Position numbers and translations under genes: made by a program. Below, piece by piece: positions 28,564-38,199 of a DNA stretch of 64,000 nt. The notes under the pieces were generated by a model, which saw nothing but the letters and a program-made list of their open reading frames with translations, was not told where the DNA came from and searched no databases. The DNA is from Limnobaculum allomyrinae (GTDB lineage Bacteria > Pseudomonadota > Gammaproteobacteria > Enterobacterales > Enterobacteriaceae), in assembly GCF_016649425.1 (NCBI RefSeq), contig NZ_JADRCR010000004.1, positions 186,001 through 250,000 on the forward strand, given 5' to 3'. The first letter of the stretch is position 1, and each line of letters begins with the position of its first letter.

Positions 28564-29190
28564 TTAACTATTACTTCGTCGGGCGAACAGTAACAGGGCG
28601 CCAACCATCATAAACAGCGTACCAAACAGGCGGTTAAGCAATTTCATTTGGTGAGGCTGACGTAACCATTTGGCGACGTGAGTGGCCAGTGTGGCATAAC
28701 CTGCCATGACGACGACATCCACAGCAATGCTGGTTACACCCAGAATCAGGTACTGCATGCCCTGTGGCTGGTGGGGAATGATAAATTGTGGGAACAGGGC
28801 AGCTAAAAATACGATGCTCTTAGGGTTGGTCAAATTGACCAATACGGCACGTTTAAAAAGCCCACTGCTTGGTAATGCTTTAGATACCGCATTTAAATCG
28901 ATGGCTCCGGCGGTACGCCACTGCTGAATTCCCAGCCAGATAAGATAACCGGCTCCCAGCCATTTCAACATCTCAAAGGCTATTGCCGATTGAGACAGCA
29001 GCGTCCCCAGACCGATGCCAACCAGCACAATATGTACCGCTAACCCAACCTGTAAGCCAGCAATCGCGGGAATTGTACCGCGAAACCCGTAGGTGGTTCC
29101 GGTACTCATGGTATTAATCGCCCCAGGGCCAGGAGAAAGGCTGAGGATAATGGTTGTTATCAGATAGGTTAACCACCACTCGAAAGTCAC
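28564..29190 (-). CDS. rhtB: RhtB, homoserine/homoserine lactone exporter
   Basis: LysE/RhtB-family inner-membrane exporter with five or six helices. The start [20 protein letters not shown] and the [15 protein letters not shown] and [18 protein letters not shown] blocks are nearly those of E. coli RhtB. 208 residues (E. coli 206). It sits beside asd, whose product leads to homoserine, and near pldB-yigL as in E. coli. Confidence 0.93.
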   Translation of the reverse strand: MTFEWWLTYLITTIILSLSPGPGAINTMSTGTTYGFRGTIPAIAGLQVGLAVHIVLVGIGLGTLLSQSAIAFEMLKWLGAGYLIWLGIQQWRTAGAIDLNAVSKALPSSGLFKRAVLVNLTNPKSIVFLAALFPQFIIPHQPQGMQYLILGVTSIAVDVVVMAGYATLATHVAKWLRQPHQMKLLNRLFGTLFMMVGALLLFARRSNS

Positions 29191-29343
29191 AATAGATCAC
29201 CATCAGTGCGCCGCCGCACAAGAAAAATACAGGGATCAGATAGTTTTATCTGATGTTTTGCCATAAGTCACTAGGAGGGGGAAATTAATCAGCAAACATA
29301 TCGAGACTGACCATTTAGCCAGTCTCATGTTGGATAATGGGAG

Positions 29344-30219
29344 TTACGACTTTCGTTGTTTCAATATGGATTTAAATTTAGCCGGGGAATTTACCATTAC
29401 ACCGTCTGCTTTTAGCTTAACGGCCTGCTGATAATCCTGTTCGTTATTAATACCAAAGAAAATGATGTGTGCATTTCCCTGCGAGCGGAAACATTTCATA
29501 GCTTCTTCATCCCAGGTCAGCGTTGCTTTTGAGCGCCCTTCCCCTAAAGTGAAAGATTCGACTACTTCCACATCTCGCTTGAGCTCCAGCCCATACCAGC
29601 GCGGCTGCTTATCTTTAGCATTGATGTTACAGGTATGGCTAAGAGAAATATTGGCCAGTAAAGATCGGGTCTCATCACGAGTTTCAAAACGAGGTATCTC
29701 TGCTGGCAGGGCCGCCAGATATTTCGCCTCGGTAGAGTAAACGCGAATGCGTTTTAGCGAATTATTTTTGTTGAGCACATCGCTTAATGCTTTCGCTAAT
29801 ACTGTCGGCTCCGCATCCGGAGATTTGATATCAAGGTAGAAGAAAGTATCAGGATATTGCTTCAACACTTCTTCTAACGAAGGAATATGAATACCTTTTC
29901 CCCTGAAAGGATGGTCGTTGTCACCAAAGTTCCAACCGGCATCCACATTGGCAAGCTCTTTTTGGCTATAGTCAGAAACTTTGCCTGTTTTATCGGTGAG
30001 TTTTTCCAGTGCTGAAGGACGGTACAGAACAGGTATCTGGTCTTTACTTAACTGCAAAGTTATCCAGATAGCATTAGCACCATTTTTAAGTGAGCTATCT
30101 ATAGCCACTAACGTGTTCTCTGGGGCGTCATCAGTACCTGCTCTGTGGGCAATAATCTGAGGGGCAGCCAGAGTGGAAAACGAACAACATAGTAAGGCAA
30201 TGGTCAGTCGTTCTTTCAT
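29344..30219 (-). CDS. Exported GDPD-fold protein with altered active site
   Basis: Periplasmic protein of the glycerophosphodiester phosphodiesterase family, probably without normal activity. A signal peptide (MKERLTIALLCCSFSTLAAP) is followed by IIAHRAGTDDAPENTLVAI, where HRG has become HRA. The usual metal-binding pair in IELDVQ is replaced by IWITLQ, and the HD pair by YRP (IPVLYRPS). Later barrel segments such as FFYLDIKSP and DGVMVNSP remain. Start chosen at 30219, with GGAG before it; an in-frame start 45 bases upstream has no ribosome-binding site and would spoil the signal peptide. 291 residues. Different from the intact GlpQ at 33.5-34.6 kb. Confidence 0.82.
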   Translation of the reverse strand: MKERLTIALLCCSFSTLAAPQIIAHRAGTDDAPENTLVAIDSSLKNGANAIWITLQLSKDQIPVLYRPSALEKLTDKTGKVSDYSQKELANVDAGWNFGDNDHPFRGKGIHIPSLEEVLKQYPDTFFYLDIKSPDAEPTVLAKALSDVLNKNNSLKRIRVYSTEAKYLAALPAEIPRFETRDETRSLLANISLSHTCNINAKDKQPRWYGLELKRDVEVVESFTLGEGRSKATLTWDEEAMKCFRSQGNAHIIFFGINNEQDYQQAVKLKADGVMVNSPAKFKSILKQRKS

Positions 30220-30527
30220 ATTTGTCTCCGCCAAAAAATAACAATTATTGATAACAGTAATCATTGTGACTATTTCATCAATAACATGGCATGTTCAGTA
30301 ATAGGGCCAGTTGAAAGAACGTAGTTTCGCCGCCATATATTTCACGATAATGACATGGCAGTAATTAGATGCCGGAAAGGCTGAAAAGGTTAAAACTAAG
30401 GTGTAGTATCGGGGTTATATTATAAAAGATCTGTATTTTTGAATCGGTTTTTTATTCCACAATATTCTATTGATGATTTTCACGACACGGGCGATAAACA
30501 GCTATCAACACAGGATATGTGAAGCCA
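30220..30527. other. Divergent intergenic region, GDPD-like gene / pldB
   Basis: About 308 bases that must hold promoters for both divergent genes. Apart from a GGAG ribosome-binding site for the left gene and AGGA for pldB, I see no clear operator, hairpin or repeat. Confidence 0.4.
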
Positions 30528-31529
30528 ATGACAGTCAATTTTTCATCCTTCAAAAATGAGTGGCTAAGCCGTGAAAACCGCTTTTCGTCATTTGTTGCCG
30601 GGCCATTATTGAGCTTCTGGCAGCAGAGGGAAGAGTGCAGTTTTAACGGCGCCGATGGTGTGCCAATTAAATACGTGAAATTCACCGCAGAAGAGAATCA
30701 GCGCGCTATTGTGGTAGCGACCGGCCGTACCGAGGGCTATATCAAGTATCAGGAATTGGCCTATGACCTGTTTCGCTGCGGTTATGACGTCTGGATTTTA
30801 GACCATCGTGGTCAGGGTTTTTCCGGGCGTCTGCTGGATGATGGGCAGCGTGGGCACGTTGAAAAGTTTGATGATTATGTGGATGATTTTGAATTCTTTT
30901 GGCGCACTATTTTTGAAGCCGAAAATCATAAACCGGCGTTCCTGCTGGCTCACTCCATGGGAGGCGCAATTGCCGCGCTATTTTTGGCCCGGCATCCAAA
31001 CTCTGTCAGGGCCGCGGCGCTTTGTTCTCCAATGTTAGGCATTGCTCTGCCAATGCCCTCCTGGCTGGCGAAAAAAATTACAGACCTGACGGAACGCTGG
31101 CAGGGTGCCAGAGAGTATTACGCCATGGGTACCGGTCGCTGGTTGCCGATGCCCTATGCGGTGAATTTATTAACCCACAGTAAAGATCGCTACCGTCTGT
31201 TTTCACGCCACTATGCAGATCGTCCGGAACTGCGGATTGGCGGCCCAACTTATCGCTGGGTGCGTGAGTCGATGATGGCTGGTGAGCGCGCCATCGAACT
31301 GGCACCAGAAATTACTACGCCGCTGATTATTTTGCAGGCAAGTCAGGAGCGTTTAGTGGATAATGATGCCCATGTTGCCTTTTGTCAGGCTTTGGCTGAT
31401 GCGGGTCATCCTTGTGAAGGTGGTTCACCCAGGGTGATTGAGGGAGCTCGCCATGAAATTTTGTTTGAACATGACGAACTGCGCACTGAGGCATTGATGG
31501 AAATATTAGGTTTTTTCGACCGGTATTAA
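30528..31529 (+). CDS. pldB: PldB, lysophospholipase L2
   Basis: Inner-membrane-associated alpha/beta hydrolase that deacylates lysophospholipids. Nucleophile Ser in FLLAHSMGGAIAALFLARH (near residue 140), lid/cap segment IGGPTYRWVRESMMAGERAI, Asp in ERLVDNDAH and His in EGARHEILFEHD. WILDHRGQGFSGR and FDDYVDDFEFFW match E. coli PldB. Start at ATG 30528 with AGGA upstream; a GTG 9 bases earlier is also possible. 333 residues; yigL follows after 49 bases. Confidence 0.92.
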   Translation: MTVNFSSFKNEWLSRENRFSSFVAGPLLSFWQQREECSFNGADGVPIKYVKFTAEENQRAIVVATGRTEGYIKYQELAYDLFRCGYDVWILDHRGQGFSGRLLDDGQRGHVEKFDDYVDDFEFFWRTIFEAENHKPAFLLAHSMGGAIAALFLARHPNSVRAAALCSPMLGIALPMPSWLAKKITDLTERWQGAREYYAMGTGRWLPMPYAVNLLTHSKDRYRLFSRHYADRPELRIGGPTYRWVRESMMAGERAIELAPEITTPLIILQASQERLVDNDAHVAFCQALADAGHPCEGGSPRVIEGARHEILFEHDELRTEALMEILGFFDRY

Positions 31530-31578
31530 TCTTCAAACCAGTAAATATAATTTTTTAGTCAGAGGCTAGTCATTCTAT

Positions 31579-32376
31579 ATGTATCAAATCGTTGCATCGG
31601 ATCTGGATGGTACTTTACTGCAATCAGATCACACGTTGTCCCCCTTCGCTAAAGAGACACTGAAGCTAATTTCTCAACATGGTGTGAATTTTATTTTTGC
31701 TACCGGTCGCCATCACGTAGATGTTGGACAAATTCGTGATGGGTTGGGGATCGATTCCTACATGATCACGTCCAATGGTGCCCGAGTGCATAATGGCCAG
31801 GGCGAACTGCTTTTCAGCCATAATCTGGATGAAGAGATAGCCTATGAACTTTTCCGTATTGTAAATGACAGTGCGGATATTGAAACTCACGTTTATCGTA
31901 ACGATGACTGGCTAACCAATCGTGAAAGTGAAGATCTGAAAAACTTCCATAAAGAGTCAGACTTTAGCTATCAACTGTTTGAACCAAACTCGATGGCCAC
32001 TGACGGTATATGCAAAGTTTTTTATACCTGTACCAATCATGAGACATTACTGCGTCTGGAAGAGAAGATTAACCGCCGTTGGCACGGTCAGGTTAATGCC
32101 AGCTTCTCTCTGGATTACTGTCTGGAAATCATGGGTGCTGGTGTGTCGAAAGGCCATGCGTTGCAGGACGTTTCCGGCATTCTCGGTTATGAGCTAAAAG
32201 ACTGTATTACCTTTGGTGACGGCATGAATGATAAAGAGATGCTGTCGATGGCAGGCAAAGGCTGCATTATGAAAAATGCTTCTCCGCGCTTAAAGCAGAC
32301 ACTGCCTCAACTGGAAGTGATTGGTAGTAATGTGGATGATGCAGTGATGCACTATTTGCGTAAACTGTATTTATAA
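31579..32376 (+). CDS. yigL: YigL, HAD-family phosphatase (pyridoxal-phosphate and sugar phosphatase)
   Basis: Cof-type HAD phosphatase. In E. coli YigL dephosphorylates sugar phosphates under phosphosugar stress (an SgrS-stabilised target) and pyridoxal phosphate. Catalytic Asp pair in ASDLDGTLL (residues 8 and 10), motif II in MITSNGARV, motif IV in CITFGDGMNDKEMLS. FATGRHHVDVGQIRD is almost identical to E. coli. 265 residues. The pldB-yigL order is preserved. Confidence 0.94.
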   Translation: MYQIVASDLDGTLLQSDHTLSPFAKETLKLISQHGVNFIFATGRHHVDVGQIRDGLGIDSYMITSNGARVHNGQGELLFSHNLDEEIAYELFRIVNDSADIETHVYRNDDWLTNRESEDLKNFHKESDFSYQLFEPNSMATDGICKVFYTCTNHETLLRLEEKINRRWHGQVNASFSLDYCLEIMGAGVSKGHALQDVSGILGYELKDCITFGDGMNDKEMLSMAGKGCIMKNASPRLKQTLPQLEVIGSNVDDAVMHYLRKLYL

Positions 32377-32403
32377 TCGCTTCGACGTGTAATTTGTTAA
32401 ATT

Positions 32404-32435
32404 CCGACCAGCACTTGTGCTGGTCGGGCTGTTTT
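32404..32435 (+). terminator. Terminator after yigL
   Basis: Perfect 11-bp stem CCGACCAGCAC / GTGCTGGTCGG with a tiny loop, then GCTGTTTTTG. It separates yigL from the convergent propeller gene. Confidence 0.85.
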
Positions 32436-32442
32436 TGTCAGC

Positions 32443-33360
32443 CTATTTAGTTTTGCGAACCGGCTCCATACCGTAGACATAAACTTCACTGATTTCCCGG
32501 TCATACCCCGGATAAAAGCCTTTTGGCATACCAAGGACAATTTGTTTGCCCCGGTTGGAATGCACCAGCAGTTCATGAGTTTGTGGATTAATGGCGACGC
32601 CTTCAATTTCACCATAGTCTTTAAAATCGGAGAAGGCTCTTTCCAACACTACCGGTGCATTGCTCTTATTGCCGTCAATTTTAACCCGGTAAAGGTTATC
32701 GACCTCTTTGTCATCGGCGGTACCATCATCAGCGGTCAGGTAAATATCTCCCTGATAAGCAACAATTCCCTGAATCCATTGAGGTACTGGCTGTAAGTGT
32801 ACTTTTCGTTTGTACTGGCCGTTGGCAAGGTCGTATTCATACAGATAACGACCGCTTTCTTCCCCAACCCAGGATGCCATCCAAATGCTGTTATTCACTT
32901 TATCAACGGTGATGGCGGAAACTTCCTGTTGGCCCGAATCAGGATTGAATGGGAAGGTTCTCTTTAGCTTTAGTGTATCTGCATCATGCACTGCGATTTG
33001 AATATCTTTACCGACGCCATCCATAAACCATTCAGAAGAAACATAGATTTCATTGTTGTACACATCAATATCACCAATATGGTTGGCTGGAATCTTATAG
33101 CCGTCGAACGGTGTTTTATTGGTGCTGATCAGATTGCCCTGCAAGTCGTATTTCGACAGAGTGGTACTGCCAGAAACATAGTAAAACTTACCGTCGGTAG
33201 TGATGCCCTGACGCCCATCCACTTCAAAGGTTTTTTTGAGTTGATATTCATATTTAGGAATCGCATCACGATAGCTGGAGTCGCAAAGGTTCGTTGCTGC
33301 CAAAGCAGGAAATGAGAACGTGGTAAGCGCGAGGCTCAAAGCAAGGTATTGATGTTTCAT
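32443..33360 (-). CDS. Exported beta-propeller protein of unknown function
   Basis: A 22-residue signal peptide (MKHQYLALSLALTTFSFPALA) is followed by a repeated pattern of strands such as GITTDGKFYYVSGS, IGDIDVYNNEIYVSSEW, VSAITVDKVNNSIWMASW, IQGIVAYQGDIYLTADD and IEGVAINPQTHELLVHSN. These WD/NHL-like blades, about every 45-50 residues, suggest a five- or six-bladed propeller in the periplasm. I do not recognise a named E. coli orthologue. It lies 134 bases downstream of glpQ and could be cotranscribed; a link to glycerophosphodiester use is only contextual. Confidence 0.7.
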   Translation of the reverse strand: MKHQYLALSLALTTFSFPALAATNLCDSSYRDAIPKYEYQLKKTFEVDGRQGITTDGKFYYVSGSTTLSKYDLQGNLISTNKTPFDGYKIPANHIGDIDVYNNEIYVSSEWFMDGVGKDIQIAVHDADTLKLKRTFPFNPDSGQQEVSAITVDKVNNSIWMASWVGEESGRYLYEYDLANGQYKRKVHLQPVPQWIQGIVAYQGDIYLTADDGTADDKEVDNLYRVKIDGNKSNAPVVLERAFSDFKDYGEIEGVAINPQTHELLVHSNRGKQIVLGMPKGFYPGYDREISEVYVYGMEPVRKTK

Positions 33361-33494
33361 ATACTGGTTTCCGCAATTATCTGATGAAATATGCCACGCC
33401 AGTGTGCGTGGCGGTTAAACGATCGTGGATAAACAAATATCAGTAATGAGATAACCAATGAGGCACAGCTCAAAGCGACTATGCCCCACGGTAA

Positions 33495-34586
33495 TTACTT
33501 ATGCTGTCCCTCTTTTTGCAGGAACTGTACTGCCATATCCGGGAAGTCGGTGAATAAACCTTCCACTTTTGCCTGGTTGTACATCACGTCCAGCAGTTGA
33601 TTCATACTGGTAGCATATTTAGGTAAGGCATCGGCACGCAGGGTGTAAGGGTGGATCACCATGCCGCTGTCGTGAGCTTCTTTTGCCATAGCAGACAGCT
33701 TCACATGCTCAGGCTTAGAGGCTTCTACATCCAGCAACATCGGATACTGTGGGCCAATACCATCGGCGTATTTAGCGATTTCTTGCATTCCGCCCGGTTT
33801 GAACATCCAGTCATAGCTATAGTTAACCAGTTTACCTTCGGCGTTTGGCTCAAAAGTCTCTTCCCAGTCGGTGAAAGCGATAAGCTGGACTAGTTTCAGG
33901 TCAACGCCGGCTTTTGGCATTAACTCGGTCTTAATACGTTTGAGTTCATTAAAATCAAAACATTGCAGATAAACGTTATCGCTTTTTTGGCTGTAACCAT
34001 ACTTTTTCAGCACCTCCAGCGTTTTCACTGAGATATCTTTGCCTTCGCTGCGGTGGAACCATGGCGCTTTAATTTCCGGATAGATACCAATGTTTTTTCC
34101 GGTTGAATGATTCAGACCCTGAATAAACTCAATCTCTTCCTCAAAGGTATGAATGCGGAAGTCAGATTTGCCCATTGGGAAGCGGCCCGGGTAAGACTGC
34201 ACTTTTTTTCCGTCTTTAATATCAAACCCTTCGGTGAACTTTAATGATTTGATTTCATCCAGAGTGAAGTCGATGGCGTAATAGCGGCCATCTTTACGTG
34301 CCCGGTCAGGGAAGCGCTCAGCAACATCAGTCACTCGATCCAGATAGTGGTCATGCAGCACTACCAGACGATCGTCTTTGGTCATCACCAGGTCTTGTTC
34401 AAGAAAGTCAGCACCTTGCTGATAGGCCATCGCTTTGGAAGGTAGCGTGTGTTCTGGCAGATAACCACTGGCTCCGCGGTGAGCAATAACGATTTTGTCA
34501 TTTTTAGCGGTGGCAGCATCAGCGACAGAAGCCATAGACATGCTGAGTACAATACCCGTGAGTAGCGTTTTAAAACCTATTTTCAT
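33495..34586 (-). CDS. glpQ: GlpQ, periplasmic glycerophosphodiester phosphodiesterase
   Basis: Hydrolyses glycerophosphodiesters to glycerol-3-phosphate plus alcohol in the periplasm; the G3P is then imported by GlpT. Signal peptide about 1-24 (ends SVADA). Full catalytic set: IVIAHRGASGYLPEHT (HRG), FLEQDLVMTKDDRLVVLHD (Glu, Asp and His-Asp). 363 residues (E. coli 358). Downstream of glpT with a 234-base gap that holds a large hairpin. Confidence 0.95.
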   Translation of the reverse strand: MKIGFKTLLTGIVLSMSMASVADAATAKNDKIVIAHRGASGYLPEHTLPSKAMAYQQGADFLEQDLVMTKDDRLVVLHDHYLDRVTDVAERFPDRARKDGRYYAIDFTLDEIKSLKFTEGFDIKDGKKVQSYPGRFPMGKSDFRIHTFEEEIEFIQGLNHSTGKNIGIYPEIKAPWFHRSEGKDISVKTLEVLKKYGYSQKSDNVYLQCFDFNELKRIKTELMPKAGVDLKLVQLIAFTDWEETFEPNAEGKLVNYSYDWMFKPGGMQEIAKYADGIGPQYPMLLDVEASKPEHVKLSAMAKEAHDSGMVIHPYTLRADALPKYATSMNQLLDVMYNQAKVEGLFTDFPDMAVQFLQKEGQHK

Positions 34587-34730
34587 AAGTTTCCTTCTCC
34601 ATCTTTTGGTGTAGGTAATAACGTACGCAGAGGGGAAGAGCGTCTGGAAACCCCACTGCGGGTGCGGTGCGTTTTTCAGAGTGTGTCTTATCTTTCTTAT
34701 TGTGTATCAGTTGGATAACTGCGGGCGATG

Positions 34731-34771
34731 ATACCCGCGGAACATGACATCTTTGTGACTTCCGCGGGTAT
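34731..34771. other. 12-bp inverted repeat in the glpT-glpQ gap
   Basis: Perfect ATACCCGCGGAA / TTCCGCGGGTAT with a 17-base loop, 50 bases after the glpT stop. No T tract in the direction of transcription, so it may be an mRNA stabiliser or partial terminator that sets the glpT:glpQ ratio. Confidence 0.65.
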
Positions 34772-34820
34772 TATTTTGAGCTGCCGACAATTTGTTTCGA
34801 CGACAGTATTTAACTAATAA

Positions 34821-36179
34821 TTATTCTGCTGCTTGTTTAGCCAGCATTTCAGCTTTATGTTTGTTTTCACTGATCATGGTTAATACCAGCAGCACAACTG
34901 CCAGGCAGCTACCGCCGATCATCACCATAAAGCCACCGTCCCAACCGAAGAAGTCAACGGTGTAACCAACAATGGCGCTGGCCGCTACAGAACCACCCAG
35001 ATAGCCGAACAGACCGGTAAAGCCCGCTGCGGTACCTGCCGCTTTCTTCGGTGCTAATTCCAGAGCGTGCAGACCGATTAACATCACCGGACCATAGATC
35101 AGGAAGCCGATAACAGTCATACAAGCCATGTCGATGCCTGGGTTGCCCGGAGGGTTCATCCAGTAAACCACAGTGGCGATAGTGACCAGCACCATGAAGA
35201 ATACGCCGGTTGCACCACGATTACCTTTGAAGACCTTATCTGACATCCAGCCGCACAGTAAGGTGCCCGGAATACCCGCATATTCATAGAAGAAGTAAGC
35301 CCAGGATGATTTATCCAGCGCAAAGTGTTTCACTTCTTTCAGGTAAGTTGGTGACCAGTCCAGAATGCCGTAACGCAGTAAGTAAACGAAAACGTTAGCA
35401 ATAGCGATATACCACAACAGTTTGTTAGGGAACACATACTGCATGAAGATCTCTTTTGCAGTCAGTTCTTCTTCTGCTTCGTGAGAATAGTCAGGTGGGT
35501 AGTCATTTTTGTACTCTTCGATCGGTGGTAAACCACAAGATTGCGGAGTATCACGCATCAGAGCAAAAGCAATAATAGCAATCACAATGGCTGCCATCGC
35601 AGGCATATAGAATGCGGCTTTCCAGTCGTTAAACCATGCCATACCTAACAGGAATAACAGAGGAGGAATACCACCACCCACGTTATGCGCACAGTTCCAG
35701 ATTGAAACGATACCGCCACGTTCTTTTTGTGACCACCAGTGAACCATAGTACGGCCGCATGGAGGCCAACCCATACCCTGGAACCAACCACAGACGAACA
35801 GTAAAACGAACATGACCATGATGCTGGAGGTTGCCCATGGAACGAAGCCCATAATCAGCATCACTAATGAAGCCAGTATCAAACCGGCAGGTAAGAATAC
35901 CCGTGGGTTTGAACGGTCAGAAACGGAACCCATAATAAATTTGGAGAATCCGTAAGCAATAGAGATACCGGAAAGGGCGAAACCCAGATCTCCGCGGCTA
36001 AAGCCTTGTTCAACTAAGTAAGGCATAGCCAGAGCAAAGTTTTTACGGACTAAATAGTAGGCTGCGTAACCAAAAAATATTCCCATAAAGATCTGCCACC
36101 GCAACTTGCGGTAGGTTGGATCTATTTGATCCTTTGGTAAGCGCGCAATATGTTGCGCGGGTTTAAACATACTTAACAT
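34821..36179 (-). CDS. glpT: GlpT, glycerol-3-phosphate/phosphate antiporter
   Basis: Twelve-helix MFS organophosphate:phosphate antiporter; also an entry route for fosfomycin. The signature [19 protein letters not shown] (near residue 135-153) and the start [15 protein letters not shown] are those of E. coli GlpT. 452 residues, exact E. coli length. Divergent from glpABC with 376 bases between, and first of glpTQ. Confidence 0.96.
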   Translation of the reverse strand: MLSMFKPAQHIARLPKDQIDPTYRKLRWQIFMGIFFGYAAYYLVRKNFALAMPYLVEQGFSRGDLGFALSGISIAYGFSKFIMGSVSDRSNPRVFLPAGLILASLVMLIMGFVPWATSSIMVMFVLLFVCGWFQGMGWPPCGRTMVHWWSQKERGGIVSIWNCAHNVGGGIPPLLFLLGMAWFNDWKAAFYMPAMAAIVIAIIAFALMRDTPQSCGLPPIEEYKNDYPPDYSHEAEEELTAKEIFMQYVFPNKLLWYIAIANVFVYLLRYGILDWSPTYLKEVKHFALDKSSWAYFFYEYAGIPGTLLCGWMSDKVFKGNRGATGVFFMVLVTIATVVYWMNPPGNPGIDMACMTVIGFLIYGPVMLIGLHALELAPKKAAGTAAGFTGLFGYLGGSVAASAIVGYTVDFFGWDGGFMVMIGGSCLAVVLLVLTMISENKHKAEMLAKQAAE

Positions 36180-36402
36180 AGTGCCTCCACTGGCGATGAT
36201 TCATCTCTGTAATGGTCGTATGAGTATTGTTATTAGGGTGGGTCATGATTTATATGCCCACATCATTTTCTTTATCGCTCACTATATTACTCATTTATTT
36301 TCAAATGATATGTGATGCAACACGACTTATATGATTTATGTATTTTTCGGCGCGAAATGTATCATTTTTTTAACACGCTTTGTGTTTATTTTCTGATTTT
36401 GT

Positions 36403-36418
36403 TGTGACTGTTATCACA
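36403..36418. promoter_or_regulatory. Perfect-consensus CRP site in the glpT-glpA control region
   Basis: TGTGA-ctgtta-TCACA. Lies 138 bases before glpA and 224 before glpT. CRP control of both glp operons is established in E. coli, which supports the call. Confidence 0.75.
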
Positions 36419-36421
36419 TAA

Positions 36422-36439
36422 ATGTTCTTTTATGAGCGT
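36422..36439. promoter_or_regulatory. GlpR operator-like site upstream of glpA
   Basis: ATGTTC-ttttat-GAGCGT resembles the GlpR operator (ATGTTCG-N4-CGAACAT). A second half-site, ATGTTCGAAT, is at 36454-36463. The rest of the 376-base region is AT-rich with no other named site. Confidence 0.5.
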
Positions 36440-36555
36440 TTTTGCTTTTATTTATGTTCGAATTTGCTCCTTATCAAACAATTTTGTTTGAGGCTGTGCC
36501 TAAATAGCAGTATGAGAATTTCTTTATATAAGCAATACAGGATCGGGAGTAATTA

Positions 36556-38199
36556 ATGATGAGCGATTTTTCCCCAGCAGAGATGGATGTCATCATTATT
36601 GGTGGTGGCGCAACAGGTGCGGGTATTGCCCGTGACTGTGCTCGTCGTGGATTGCGAACTATTTTGTTGGAGCGCCATGATATTGCTACTGGTGCGACAG
36701 GGCGTAACCATGGTTTGTTACATAGTGGAGCCCGGTATGCGGTAACCGATGCGGAATCGGCCCGTGAGTGTATTGAAGAGAATATGATCCTCAAACGCAT
36801 TGCCCGCCACTGTGTGGAGCCAACGGATGGTCTGTTTTTGACGTTGCCGGAAGATGATATTGCCTTTCAGTCTACCTTTATTGAAGCCTGTCAGCGGGCA
36901 GGAATTAATGCTCAGGCGCTGGATCCAAAAGAAGCGCTAAGGCTGGAACCTTCCGCCAACCCAACTATGTTGGGTGCGGTACGGGTACCGGATGGCACCG
37001 TTGACCCTTTTCGCTTAACGGCTGCCAACATGCTGGATGCGCGGGAACATGGCGCACAAGTTTTGACTTATCATGAAGTGATCGGATTGATTCGCCATAA
37101 TGAGCGAGTGACCGGGGTGAAAGTATTTGACCACTACAAAAAAGAGACCAAAGAACTTTATGCGTCGATTGTGGTAAATGCGGGTGGCATCTGGGGGCAA
37201 AATATTGCGGAATATGCCGATCTGCGTGTACGCATGTTCCCGGCGAAAGGTGCCTTATTGATTATGGGGCACCGCATTAACAATATGGTGATTAACCGCT
37301 GCCGCAAGCCTGCCGATGCCGATATTCTGGTGCCGGGTGATACCATCTCGTTAATTGGTACGACTTCAACCCGCATTCCTTACGACCAGATAGATAACAT
37401 GATAGTCACCCCTGAAGAGGTGGACGTTCTGATTCGCGAAGGCACCAAACTCTCCCCTAAAATGGCTCAAACGCGCATTTTACGAGCGTATGCTGGTGTT
37501 CGTCCATTGGTTGCCAGTGACGATGACCCTTCAGGTCGCAACGTCAGCCGCGGTATTGTTCTGCTAGACCATGCGGTACGCGACGGTATGGAAGGCTTTA
37601 TTACTATTACCGGCGGTAAGCTGATGACTTATCGTCTGATGGCTGAATGGGCAACGGATAAGGTCTGTGAAAAATTAGGGCATAACGCTAAATGTACCAC
37701 TGCTGAAGAGGCGTTGCCGGGTTCCCGTCATTCTGCTGAAGAAACGCTGCGCAAAGTGATCTCTTTACCATCAACCATTCGTGGATCTGCGGTTTATCGT
37801 CATGGGGATAGAGCGACTCAACTTATCGCCAACGGTCGTTTAGATAATAGTCTGGTGTGCGAATGTGAAGCGGTGACGGCGGGAGAGGTACGTTATGCGG
37901 TGGATTCATTAACGGTAAACAATCTGATCGACCTGCGCCGCCGTACTCGTGTGGGAATGGGCACCTGCCAGGGTGAGCTGTGCGCTTGCCGGGCCGCGGG
38001 TTTGTTGAACCGTTTTAAAGTCTCTTCTCCACAACAGTCATTGACGCAACTATCAACTTTCCTGAACGAACGGTGGAAAGGTGTCAGGCCTATTGCATGG
38101 GGAGATGCGCTACGGGAAAGCGAGTTTACCAACTGGGTTTATATGGGGCTGTGCGGTTTAGACGCTCCGTCCGGGGTGGAGAAGAATGATGAAATTTGA
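36556..38199 (+). CDS. glpA: GlpA, anaerobic glycerol-3-phosphate dehydrogenase catalytic subunit
   Basis: FAD subunit that oxidises G3P to dihydroxyacetone phosphate in anaerobic respiration. FAD motif DVIIIGGGATGAGIARDCARRG at about 11-32 (given in parts: GGGATGAG), TTSTRIPYD and GVRPLVASDDDPSGR in the middle. The C-terminal BFD-like [2Fe-2S] region has Cys in LVCECEAVTAGEVRYA and MGTCQGELCACRAAG. 547 residues (E. coli 542). GGGAG before the ATG; two ATG codons in a row. Confidence 0.96.
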   Translation: MMSDFSPAEMDVIIIGGGATGAGIARDCARRGLRTILLERHDIATGATGRNHGLLHSGARYAVTDAESARECIEENMILKRIARHCVEPTDGLFLTLPEDDIAFQSTFIEACQRAGINAQALDPKEALRLEPSANPTMLGAVRVPDGTVDPFRLTAANMLDAREHGAQVLTYHEVIGLIRHNERVTGVKVFDHYKKETKELYASIVVNAGGIWGQNIAEYADLRVRMFPAKGALLIMGHRINNMVINRCRKPADADILVPGDTISLIGTTSTRIPYDQIDNMIVTPEEVDVLIREGTKLSPKMAQTRILRAYAGVRPLVASDDDPSGRNVSRGIVLLDHAVRDGMEGFITITGGKLMTYRLMAEWATDKVCEKLGHNAKCTTAEEALPGSRHSAEETLRKVISLPSTIRGSAVYRHGDRATQLIANGRLDNSLVCECEAVTAGEVRYAVDSLTVNNLIDLRRRTRVGMGTCQGELCACRAAGLLNRFKVSSPQQSLTQLSTFLNERWKGVRPIAWGDALRESEFTNWVYMGLCGLDAPSGVEKNDEI

